Assembly (NCBI RefSeq): GCF_933775445.1
Contig: NC_065872.1
Location: 19,282,001 to 19,346,000 of the forward strand
DNA: 64,000 nucleotides
Reading direction: 5' to 3'
From: Argentina anserina
Lineage: Eukaryota; Streptophyta; Magnoliopsida; Rosales; Rosaceae
Shown here piece after piece: positions 1 to 11,171 of the stretch (the stretch's first letter is position 1; each line of letters starts with the position of its first letter). The notes under the pieces were generated by a model. It saw nothing but the letters and a program-made list of their open reading frames with translations. It made no database searches and was not told the origin of the DNA. The translations under genes and the position numbers were made by a program.

Positions 1-2380
1 TTCAGAACGCACAGACAGGCACATGCAACAATGAATTTCAGAAAGTTTAATCTCATACCTTTAATTTGTGTTTCTGCATTTTCTGCGTACCATTTTTTTT
101 CACCTTCTATTGACAAGAAAAACAGCATAAAGAAGCGGACAAGAAATCACATTAAGAAAAGAGCAACAAAACAAGATGGTCAACTGACTAAAGAGAAAAC
201 ATACTTGCCAATCTGGAATAATAGATCAGAGAGTGTAATCTTCAACCCTAAACCCTAAAGAGATGTCCCAAACTTCAATCTTTCCTATCGCTCGTCCCAC
301 TACGACAACAAGAGGCTTTAAAATCTTTTATTTCTCTGGAACTTGAAAACAAAAATTGAGCCAGTCTAAATTTAATGTTACCTTCCTACCTGTTTACATC
401 ATTTTTGAACAAAATGGTCCTGCAAATGTGCCCTTCCACTCCCTAGTTTAGTGCAGTAGGCACGAATGAATGCAACTCCTGACTGTATATACTCAATGTC
501 CTCTATCATCTGACATTACATACTCAATTTTCTAAACCCCAAGGTCACCATCGTTGTGTGGGAAGATGCTATACCACTGCATGTGGAAGATTCCCCAAAA
601 AAACAGGAGCTTTATGTGAAAGTTTTTGCTGAATCAATGATGCCTAAGAAAAATGAAAACAGATAAGAAACTACTTTGTTATTTTCATGTTGTATTCAGA
701 CTCTAATTGGTTCCTTTTGGAAAGAAAAACAGACTCTAATTGATTAATTTTCTTGGGGAGTTTTAAAGCTGCAGCGGGACAGCATACGCAATTCCATACA
801 GCTTCAAATCAAAACTAAATCACTATCATCCAATCCCATACAGCTTCAAGTTTTTTTTATTGAGACTGAAGCCAATTTGCATCTACCACTGTCTGTTAAC
901 CCTGTCATTGTACCATTTCCAAATACACGCATGTTATATTCCAAAGAATGAACACACATTCAGAGCAATTTCATGATAACCGGTTATTTGCATCTCCTTT
1001 GTATCTACCTGAGCTAAAAGAGTATCTATTAACATTTAAAGCTATATCATGAGACCAGGTTCTACCATCTCTTATATATCTCACTGTAGCCAACACATTA
1101 TCTATTCAACTTGGCATTCAAAGAACAAAAGAGCTCAAATTTGTAGTAACCAATAATGAACAAAGCTTTTACACCAATTCTGATTTCCTTGCTGACTTTA
1201 ACCAAGACAGAAAAATTCAAACAAAAACATTAGTTGAAACATGGAGTCCAACTGTAGCATAATTAAAATATTAGTCTTGGTGATGCCTATCGCTAATAAT
1301 TGTGCTAACGTTGAACCAGATAGTAGGAAATTAGACAACCATATCAAACTCAAATCACCAAAGTCCTCCAATTAAGAGGAGCACAAGTGTCACTTTTAAT
1401 TCTTTTTTACAAACGTGATCAATTAAAGACGTATAAGCAAAACCCTGCTAAAAATTGATTTTGTAGTTGGATTTAAACTCTATAAACTAGTGGTTTGAAG
1501 ACACTGATACATAGAATAATACGAATACTTGTAGATTTAAACCAAATACAAAGATGCAACAAAGGCTAAAAGAGTTCAACCGGAGCTGCTTGTTACAATG
1601 CTGGGATATCCTATGAAATAAAGACTCAGTTTGAGGATTTATTTCAAGGCTCAGTGAATGTGTAGTAGATGTTATGTGGGGAAGAAAGTTTTTCTGAAGG
1701 AGATTCTTTCAAGAAAAAGAGTCCAAATAAGAAAACATTCAAGGAGTGTGTGAACAGCAAATAGAATAAGATACATAATGAGAGCCCTGGCACGCATACC
1801 ATAATTAAACAAAACACTTGATTTGATTACCAACTCTGCTTTTAGCATTATTAGGTCCTTGTAAAATGTAAAACCTTGAATATTGAATGTAGAGTTCTAG
1901 ACTAGGTTGACAATTGTAAAATGAACTAAACTAATACACTACTAAGTATACAGATTGGACAGAGCCTCAGTTGTTCCAAAACTGTGCACGACAAATCAAT
2001 CCATGCTCTCCATCATAAGCAAGACTCACTCTTTCAGAAAAAAGGATGAGTTTTGTGCTTGTTTAAAGTCGCTAGTGAAGCAAATGATTTATATTTCGGA
2101 AAAGACTATTCAATTTCAAGCTTCTTCTAACTTGCGGTCATAACAAAACGTTGCCAGATTCGCTAAGAACTATCCTAGGTACCCTAACAACATATTCTAA
2201 GGTAATGAGCTAATGAGTAAGGCACAAGCTAAACAATTCGACTCGTAACATGTAGCATACAAGTCAATCCTCTGGTCAATTCAATTATTATAGTAACTAA
2301 ATAGAAACAGAGATAGATATATCTGCATATGGTAAAAGCACAAGTAAGGAATGAATGATCGGAATGAGAGAGAAACCAAC
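1..2380. other. AT-rich non-coding stretch (possible long expansin intron)
   Basis: No convincing coding sequence is visible on either strand. The expansin exon at 2381-2859 is read towards this region, so it should hold the intron and the second half of that gene. I looked for the conserved WGQNW and C-terminal segments of alpha-expansins on the minus strand and did not find them. Either the intron is longer than 2.3 kb or the gene is cut short. A two-unit telomere-like AAACCCT run sits near 243-258 and is too short to mean much. Confidence 0.5.
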
Positions 2381-2859
2381 CGGCGATACTGGACCGGCAT
2401 ATTCCCGGCTTTCCAGATAGCGATCTTCTCAAAGGCCTCAATCGGAAGCACCAGGTGCTTGTTCGGGGGGTTACAGTGGCCCCCACCGTCGGCGGTGAAG
2501 CCGTAATTGGGAGCGCAGAAGTTCGTCGCCGTTAATATGATGGAGGTTCCCGGAATGCACCACCGCATGTCGTCCACGCAGCGGACCTCGAAGCACGCGC
2601 CGCAGATCTGGCCGCGCTCGAACAGCGCCTCGCTGAGCCCCACCGTGGCCATCCCGAAGCCGGCCTTCGTCAGGTCGCCGTAGCCGCACGCGCCGCCCAC
2701 CGCGTCGCGCGGGTCGGAGGCGGCGTAGTAGGTGGCGCGCGCGGACTGCCATTCGTAGATGGAGGGGGAGTCGGTGAAGATTGCGGGAGAAGAAGATGAA
2801 GATGAATGCGCGTGGGAGAGGAGGAGTGGGTTTAATAGGAGGAGGAGCGGCGGCGACAT
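2381..2859 (-). CDS. EXPA13: Alpha-expansin, first exon (EXPA13-like), rest not seen
   Basis: Expansins are secreted wall proteins that loosen cellulose-xyloglucan contacts during growth. From the ATG at 2859 the exon encodes about 159 residues. It opens with a hydrophobic signal peptide (MSPPLLLLLNPLLL), followed by the expansin domain 1 marks ARATYYA, GGACGYGDL, CGACFEVRC, TATNFCAPNYG and GGGHCNPPNKH. It ends in PVQYR with the last Arg codon split at a GT donor (CG/GTTGG), the conserved expansin intron position. The usual HFD motif reads HLV here; I recall EXPA13 proteins also departing from HFD. A reading frame continues upstream of the ATG, but only from a TTG, so the ATG was chosen. The C-terminal carbohydrate-binding domain (about 95 residues) is missing from the 2.4 kb downstream. 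The exon is unusually GC-rich for the window. It could be a live gene with a long intron or a truncated copy. Confidence 0.75.
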
Positions 2860-2929
2860 TGGAAGCGGAGAGGAGAGCAGTGAGAGTGTGAATAAGACAG
2901 GGACGGTTTGAAGAGGAAAGTTTTCCAAT

Positions 2930-4280
2930 TTGAAATTTATTTAATGCTTACACACTTTACCGCTTTACTTTTCTCTTCTTTTGTTTTCTTTTTTATTCAT
3001 GTGCTACGCTACTCTTACCTTTTTTGTCTCTTTCATTCTTTCATTACATCCATGTCGAAAATTCTTTCTTTTTTATTAATAGTTCGATTACTTCATTATT
3101 CACACTACCCTCATACTTATCCGATAGCACATATTTTGGTGGCATGGTTTGTAAAATTTTATTTAAAATATATTTTTAAAAGACAATTATTTTATATAAT
3201 TTCGTTTTTTACGAATGATAATTTTGATAAAACACATTAGTGAAATATTTATATTTTTATAATATTATTCTTCTGTTTATGTGTGAAGATAAAATTATAG
3301 AGAGATAAATTTGACAATTCACAATTTAGTAAAATTTTTAGATACTCACTTTATAATAGTAGAGAGAATCTAAAAAAAAAAGACTAAAATAAAGAAAATA
3401 CGACTACTAAGATCTCAATTGATGCACACCTAGTAAACTATGAATCAAGCCTATATTTTGAACATAGCATTAGAGCTAGACTTCTCATCAACTAGAACAG
3501 GATATGTGATCGGTAGAGGCCTAGTAGGATTAGGATTTTTGGTGAAAGGTCTCTTTACAATTACAATACGATTTTTGCTCTTTTAATGTTAGGTCTCCTA
3601 ATCGTGGGCTTTAGAGTGGCTGGTGTTATGTTAAGCCAGTCTCGACCAAACCCGAAGATTTGTAGAAAAAGATTTTTTTTTTGTTTTTTACCAAGAATTA
3701 TTGAGCGACGAACACCAAGGTCAGGAGCACCCTTCTGCTAGTGCTCGAGGAAGCAACAAAGCTTATTTTGGCTGCATCAATGGAGGAAATGATAGCTAGT
3801 AAGAGTTGAGGACTAAGTTCCGAGTTTTTGGAATAATGTAAGTTCCGAGTTTTTAGTTGCCAAATTCCACGAACGAAAAACATGCTAGAGACTCTGTAAT
3901 AGAAAAGAGTCACATTTGTAAAGTTTAACGCAGAAGTTCGAGGACATAGGAGAAGCTTCTGATATTAGAAGATTCACACGATAACAGTACAACATTCTCT
4001 CGAGGGCACCCTAAGGGAAAATGGAGATCTTTTATTTACCTCTACTTGTGGCCCAACAAGGTTTAACCCTCTTCATTTTCCTCCGGCCGGTAACTTGACA
4101 GATCAGTTCACTAACAATTAAGACATGCAACTAATTGCATTGATCGATCATCCATACTCCACTTTAAAAATATATCATCATTCTACTCTCTAAATGTTAG
4201 AAGGTTGTTTGCACTTTGTACTAATATGTCTTAAGGCTTGAGTTGTGTACGTCAGTTTCCTAGTTTAAGTGGGATGCTAT
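2930..4280. other. Intergenic, no gene seen
   Basis: This is the upstream side of the expansin exon followed by AT-rich sequence. I see no coding frame with recognisable content and no repeat pair. The part next to the expansin would hold its promoter, but no clear TATA box can be assigned. Confidence 0.4.
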
Positions 4281-4403
4281 TGTTGAGAATATATATCTCA
4301 CATGGGAAAATGTAACCTATCATGTGGATTTATAAGAATTTGGGCTACTTCATCCATTATCATTTGGTTTGAGATGTGAACTTTAAATCACTTTATCATA
4401 ACA
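4281..4403 (+). repeat. Short LTR-like sequence (TGTTGAG...CATAACA)
   Basis: A 123-bp stretch starts TGTTGAGAATATATATCTCA and ends CATAACA, with the TG...CA ends and TCTCACAT-type start common in plant Copia LTRs. A purine-rich AAGTGGGATG lies just before it, as a polypurine tract would. The flanks (gctat and atcaa) are not a target-site duplication and no second copy is in the window. It may be the 3' LTR of an eroded plus-strand element. Confidence 0.3.
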
Positions 4404-4600
4404 ATCAAAAAATGCGTTATATCTTGGTACGACAAAATCATATCGTGACCATGCATGAGCTCTTCTACAGTAACCAAAAACGATATTCGCTAGGAGGCAA
4501 AACCCTAGCCACTCAATAGAGCTCATGCTCTGATAGCTTTCCAAACCCTAAAACAATTTGACAGCCCTTGTTGTCGATCTCCATCCTCTCTCAAGCATCC

Positions 4601-5882
4601 ATGTCGTCCACCCTCGAAACAGTGAAAGCAAGTTTTGCTGCCTTCCTTTCCCTTGCAAGGGGTGATGAGGACGAAGTCATTGGTATCTCGCATATGAACA
4701 AAGAAGCCAAAGTGCGCACCAACTCCAAGCTTTACCTCCTTGCTAAGCCTCTCACCTCCAAATCCTATACGATTGGAGACTTGCAATCCCAATTTCGTAG
4801 GATTTGGGTTCTCAAACGGGGCTTCAAGGTGTTATCCCAACAAAATAACAAGTTTGTTTTCAAGTTTGATCTAGCCTATGATCGCAATAAGGTGTTCTGG
4901 GGAGGTCCTTGATATTATTTGAAGGCCCCCGTGTTCTTTAAGGAGTATGATGGTCTTCAAGATCCGGAACAAGTCCCCATGAATTCTCTATATTTATGGG
5001 TTGGCATCACTAATATTTCTTCGGAACTAGAAGAGAAGAAGGTAATCCTCAACGTTGCCTCTGTTGTTGGATCTGTGATTCAACTGGATGAACGTACCTT
5101 TGATTCACCTGGTGCTATTAGGGTTAGAGTTGCTCGATCTCTCACCCGAACTTTTTTTGAAAAGAAAAGGGCTAAAGATTGTCCTGGGTGTAGAGGTCGA
5201 GATCGACTTTACATTTGAGAATCTTATGGTGCTTTGCCCTAATTGCAAAAATATTATGCATGGGGTTGGTCCATGTACTCGTGTTATACAGTCTCCTTCT
5301 AACTCTACACCTGTATTACTGAGCTCTTTGCGAAGTTTTGCGAGTGTAGGTTTGGGTGGTGGTCTTTTTAGGTTCAAGGGAGATCATGGAACCAAGCAAG
5401 CTGATCAGGCTAGCTCCTCAGTGTCGTCGGGTTTCGCCCCCATTGTGCCTCTGCGCAAACCGGTAATCATCCAGAGGGACTTGGTGCAGCCACCGGAGGG
5501 TAGGGAGATCTTAACTATTAAGGAGGTGACTGTGGAGTCTCCGACAAAGAAAAGAGGAAGATTAGATTCTCCTATTGCGTCCCCGAAGAAGTTGAAGGTC
5601 ATCACTTGTGAGTTGATGCCGACAACAGTTCAAGAGGGTAAGAGGTAGAGAACACCAAGTGTGAGGCTGACTGCTAAAGCTTTGGGATTGATTGAGCAAT
5701 ATGATGGTTCCTTTGTTTCTGCTAATGGGAGTCCAGGCACTAGTGAAGGCTCTGAGGAAACCAAAAAGAGGAGAGGACATCCTCCAAGCAAGAAGAACAA
5801 TAACCCTCCAAAGAACAATAAGGAACAAGCAGTGGTTCCAAGATTGATTTTTTCGGATGAGAAGGGCAAGGAACAAATTTAG
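4601..5882 (+). pseudogene. DUF4283 / zinc-knuckle retroelement-type protein, broken
   Basis: The frame from ATG 4601 (MSSTLETVKASF) reads as a DUF4283 protein of the kind encoded in plant LINE ORF1 regions and dispersed as single genes. The signature parts are the FKFD/WGGP segment, LYLWVGITNI (the usual domain end), and a zf-CCHC_4-like run LCPNCKNIMHGVGPC near 5230-5270. The C-terminus is Lys-rich with an AT-hook-like RRGHPP around 5775. Lesions: TGA at 4910-4912 where the family has Trp, a frameshift near 5160-5175 (before VLGVEVEID), and TAG at 5646-5648. The open frame resumes to TAG at 5880-5882. With three lesions it cannot make the full protein. The Copia element begins 28 bp past the end. 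Confidence 0.7.
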
Positions 5883-5909
5883 AGTTCTGTTATTTTGAAT
5901 AATGTTATG

Positions 5910-6105
5910 TGTTACAGAAGAATGTAATACACATCAAATAGGAAGAAACATCATCTTTATTCATTGATAAGGAGGCTTTATATACAGGCATTACATTGAG
6001 TATCCCGTTGAATAAGAGATTATATATCTTTCTTTATCTAGACTAACCTATGCTAATTAGGATGAGATACATCGGAAGATTACAGAGAGTAATTCTCCTA
6101 CAACA
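5910..6105 (-). repeat. Copia copy 1, left (3') LTR
   Basis: A 196-bp LTR with TG...CA ends. It is the 3' LTR because the polypurine tract abuts its right side. It differs from its partner at about 22 positions, including a one-base indel. Confidence 0.9.
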
Positions 6106-6115
6106 CTTCCCCTTG

Positions 6116-9100
6116 TATCGCGATCCTAATGTGTCATGGTGCATAACTGTTGCCTCGGTAAAAACCTTGCCAAGCAAAACAAAAACCTCTTGGGTAAAAT
6201 TGGTCGAAGGAAAAAAAAACACATTGCACCAACTATAGTTGAAGATAAGATGTGGTATGGATTCCCCCTGAAGTCTACAAACGAACTCCCCCTGATCGGT
6301 AATTCAATCTTGGAGTTTAGATAGATAGCGTATACGAACGCTCTTCACATTCTTCAAAATTAGCAGTGGGTCAATGATTCGAACATCAAATATCGCCAAA
6401 CATTCTTATGTTAAAGATGTACATTTATCCGTACATGGCACAAAATAAAAAGAATTACATAACAACTCAAAATAAGAGTTTGCAATGAAAAACAGATTCA
6501 CACGTGGTTTAACCTTCACATACATAAATAGTCATAACTTCTTCAATACAATAGGTATGGATTAACCGTAAACATTTATGGAAAGTACACACCCGTGTAT
6601 TTCCAGTGATATATGGCTCACAACCTAGTTTGTTCTGAGCTAATCGCAAAGCACTGTCGAAGTTGACTCAGCTGCAGGTTTCGGACAGATCTGTCCTATT
6701 TTACTAAAACAGCTATAACTTACTCTATATAATAGATATTTTCAAATGGTTGGTGTTCCTGAAAAGTAAAACATAGAGCTTTCTGATACCCAAATCATCA
6801 TTTTCCAACAAGTGAACTGCCCTATAGGTCCCGTGGAAGGGTTGACCTATGAATCTGGACAGATTATGATATCGCTTCATTAAAGTGTCTTTTGTGTTGG
6901 GATATAGGATTTGATGTCATAACGTGTTGTGATCAAGCATTGACATATGTGTGGGCGCACTCAGCCATCATCTTGGCCTTATGAGTTTAAACCAAATGAG
7001 GTGTCGAGTCAAGTATATTACAACAAGTACATGCATACACATATCGTACTTAAATGGAGAGTTTCATCTCCTAAGACTTATCATCGCTCAAACGGCGGAA
7101 ACACGTCTTCTCCTGACTTTGACTGATTCATGGAATACTTTTAGGCATTGGTTTAACGTCCTTACTACCTTTAACCAACCGATGAATAACATCATTAATA
7201 ACGGTCATCACTTTTAAGATCTAGTATTCTCAAGATCTTTTTCTAAGTACAACTGCATGCAATATTGCATATCCCCAGGCAGTTATGGGTAAGTTACTTA
7301 TGCGTAATGAGTACCCTAGCTATAAGCTTTAACTGCTTAATTTTCGCTCTTGCTCATCCATTCATACATAATGAACATGGGGTTATGGGGATGTCTAATC
7401 CCGACTATGTAATAAAAAGTCTTCGAAGTGAATTCTTCTGCATTGTTAGGGTGGTGAGCCTTGAGTTTTGAGCAAGGAGCTTGGGAAAGCTTCATTTGAC
7501 TCTTAGTTCATCAAGAGTTCATCACACTTCATTTTAATATCCCTAACTTTATCAAGTTATCGCACTCCGTGGTCTAGAGGCATTTGAATTAGGTTAAAAC
7601 TAATCCATTCATGATTTTTATCTACATCTCTTAACTCAATCTTAACCGAGATGATATGTGACCACAAGCTGCAAATTCAATTGTTTTGAAAACCACTTAA
7701 CTGACAAGGTATTATGAGAACAACTCGTCTCATATTTGATTTCAATGCGTTTTGCTATAGAGTTTGCCCCATAAGGTGAGTCTAAACTCTTCTCCTTCTC
7801 ACTACGCCTAACAAAGGTATAACCAATAGGATTTACATTTGCGGTGTTGGCATTATTTGACCAATGACCTATCTCTTTGTTAAAACTGGATCCTACGGCT
7901 TTCCAGGAGGCTGTGGCGGCGACATGGGTCGATCATCACCATCAATTCCTACCGGATAGCACTTTCCATGTAGGTCAATCTACAATGTTGGAATTTTGCT
8001 TCAACAGAGTATGTATGGTTTGGCATCAAACTCATTCAACATCATCATTCTTCGAGATCTCTCATTTGAATTAGTACTGACATTGAGGTGTCCCCCAATG
8101 ATAACCATCATCCAAGAAAACATATGAGTGAGTATCATTGATCATAAATCAAGTTGTGCTATAACTCGCATTCAACAAGTATTATCGAACGAAGAGGTCT
8201 CTCTACACTTTCGTAAAAGCCACGGCCTAGTGACACCAACTACCACATTTGTGGAGTCACCACGTCACCAACAAAGAGTGACTACATGTCCTTTTGTCGG
8301 AGATCAATCCTTACAGGCATAGTTGCAGCATGTATGTATCTCTAATCTCATCACTTCCATTTATAGGACTATTAGGAACATGATGAGGCATAGTGGGACA
8401 AACCACGACAAAACCAAGTCGTTGAACTTTGAACAAACTTGTTCTTCTCTCCCCCAAACGATGGGGAGACTAGCTCATCAAAAGTGACTAAACGAGATCG
8501 TCTGTTAAGGTCTTTATATAAGCGGACATAGGTTAAAGTTCATGTCTTATTCAAAGACAAAATTCAACATCAAATAACTCATCATTATGCGCTTTTGGAG
8601 GCGCAATTTGGCACATCAAATATGTAGACGATAAACCGTTAACATAATCTGTTAACAAACATGCATAATGTTAGACTTGAAACACTAACATGCAAATCGT
8701 TAAAACCGTAACGTCAATGATGGTGGTATAGATGGATACTGTAAAACAAGACATGCTACAAGCCGTAGCTTATGGTTCAAATTACTGGTTTGTTGGAAGC
8801 CTAGGCACATTAACAACCAATATCGAACCTATGTTTTACACTTCCTTGAATGGTTCACTGACTTTTCAAACCCCAAATTCTACGAAATTTTAGTAACAAG
8901 TAAACCTGGGTGTTAGGAATCCAATGCGACTGGCTTCACTGCCGAAACCGTTCAGAAAGATACCGAACCGTCTGAAATACTCGCTGAAGGTCAGTGACCA
9001 AATTGTGTCGAGCGGTTCAACATGTTCCAGGTCTCCAAATGGGCTCCAATATTGTGAGTATGTAGCCTTGGATGTTAGGAATCAATGTCTGTAAGTATAA

Positions 9101-10844
9101 CCTCAATAGCCCACCTAAAAGTAGGTGAACCGGTCCTCACAATGACAAGTCCGCAATCTGTAAATTCTGAAATTTAATATTTTTTCAACTTTTGTCATTG
9201 TTTTGGGTGCTATATAACATCTAAGTGTTATGGTTTGAGTTTAACCATGATATATGTATCACCACAATATATTGTATCCTCAAAGTAAATCATGATAAGC
9301 CGATCTAGGCTTCCATCTTATGTCTCATTCTCTTTAGTGTAGGAGGGTATATCCCACTCCTAAAATTTAGCTAAAGAATAGGCTTAGAGATTGAGCATAG
9401 TTAATGAATGATCATAGAGGAGGCTTATGCACATGATAATTCATAGAGTGCATCTCCATTACTTTGGAGGAATTTTATTGATCCGTTAACTTATTTGCTA
9501 AAAACAATAGCCTAAACGAGTCATCGATTCATTATTTCGAATCATAGTATCGTGAAAGAATACAATTCACACTATTTTGACTCATGAGATGTGTTACATC
9601 ATTAGAAGCCATACATAAGAACTCTTTCACAATGAGTTTGTAGGTGATACACGTTGGCATATGTATTGTCTTCAAGTAGCTTATCGTCTCACCTATTTTA
9701 TTTATGGTTTCATTGTTAATTCAACAACGTAGACAACTACTATGACAAAAACCATTTCATAGGTTTAATTGCTTTCTTGATGCATAAAAGTGTGTGACTA
9801 GAATCATAACGTCATAAGGCATATCAACTTGAGCTTTTAAACCGCTCTTGATTCTATGTGATGATCTAGTCATCGTAGTCACAATGGATTAAAATACTAA
9901 ATCCATTAATAGCTTTAAGTTTTTCTAGCTATGCACTCAATGTCTCTGGAACATATTCATAAATAAGAATATAGAGACAAGAAGTCTTAGGTCAAGACAT
10001 ATAAATATCACAATATAAACCTCGGTAAGTGCACTTATATAGTCCCGAATGGCTGCTTAACGTTACTTACAGGTATTAGACCCTCAAACGTCATTCACGA
10101 GTGATTTCGACATGCAAATATCATGCATATATACCATACATCCAAAATACAAGGATCAGTGTTGTCTATGCATACCCAAAAAGGGTTTTTGGCGTAAACA
10201 AAATAGAGCCGAAAAGGCTAGGAGTTCGTGAGGAGGCCATACGAGGGAGACTGCGGAGGCCGTGCGGGGAGCTGTGCAGGGGCTGCAGGGGGGCATCGCA
10301 GGAGGCCTCGCAGGGGGGCTGAGGGGGGGCCAGTAGGGCGGCTGTAGGGGCTGCCAATGGCCCTTGGCTTAGCCAATTTTGATGTCATTAGGGGTAAGAC
10401 CGGGTGGCGGACGGAACATCTTGGGGATATTGCCAAGGCCGTAACTCATGAACCTGTTATAGTTTGCCACTCCCCTAATCTTGTACGAGCGTTAGTTCAA
10501 TTAGAACTTTGTGAAAACATCACCATATTTTAAAACGGTGGAATATAGTGCATTACATTGCGCCACACAAAGATCGTGTAAGCTTGACTTATGCGACAAT
10601 TAAAATAGTGGGCTTATGTAAGTAGTGTCATGTAGTATGTAATACGTTATATTGCATTAACATATTGATTTTCGTAATGAAACCATAAATGCATCGAGAC
10701 ATTCTCGTATATTCGTTTACTTGAACTACATGAGAATTTTATAGCCAAAAATCGTAGTGAGATCTTGACAATGAACCAATTAAAAAATGTATTGACTAAG
10801 TAACATTAGTCACGTTAAATTTGGAAATAAACGGATATGTAGTC
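6116..10844 (-). pseudogene. Decayed Copia pol internal region, copy 1
   Basis: This stretch has only short random frames, but it aligns by eye with the internal region of the second Copia copy. A reverse-transcriptase relic can be read on the minus strand near 7730-7800 (an LMGQ..Q run at the place where copy 2 has LMAQRLSHYPSIDYDE). GC-rich G-run sequence at 10240-10345 resembles the G-rich leader of the second copy. No intact domain survives. Confidence 0.6.
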
Positions 10845-10862
10845 ATTCAGACTAGGGGTGGG

Positions 10863-11010
10863 CACGGGACGGGATGGGACGGGACGGGGCTCATCCCACG
10901 TCCCATCCCACTCTTTTGAATCGGGATGGGATCGGGACGGGACGCGGGTTTTTAAGAATGCATCACACTCGGGATTAATTCCGGTTGGGATCGGGACGGG
11001 ACGAGCCTAA
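10863..11010. repeat. hAT left subterminal GGGACGGGA array
   Basis: Repeated GGGACGGGA, GGGATGGGA and complementary TCCCA/CGTCCC motifs directly follow the left inverted repeat. The same motif family occupies 16290-16440 at the other end. In hAT elements such clustered subterminal motifs bind the BED-domain transposase; that role here is inferred from position. Confidence 0.75.
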
Positions 11011-11171
11011 TCCCACCGTCCCATGACTTTAAAATACCTATTTTCTCAATTTTAAGAGACAATTATCATTCAAGATTTCAAGTAATCAACTTAAGTCAAT
11101 TAACAACATTGACAAATAGTCCATCATAAACTTAAATAGTCACAAAACAAACATCAAACAAAGTTATAGAC

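Noticed and set aside
31..258. 75-codon plus-strand frame near the window start
   Set aside because: It is Lys-rich with no recognisable motif and lies in AT-rich sequence. It probably overlaps the non-coding part of the expansin locus.
243..258. Telomere-like AAACCCT pair
   Set aside because: Only two units; such telo-box motifs are common in plant promoters and do not mark a chromosome end or internal telomere.
10101..10436. GC-rich frames on both strands
   Set aside because: These lie in the G-rich part of Copia copy 1 and overlap each other on opposite strands without protein-like content.
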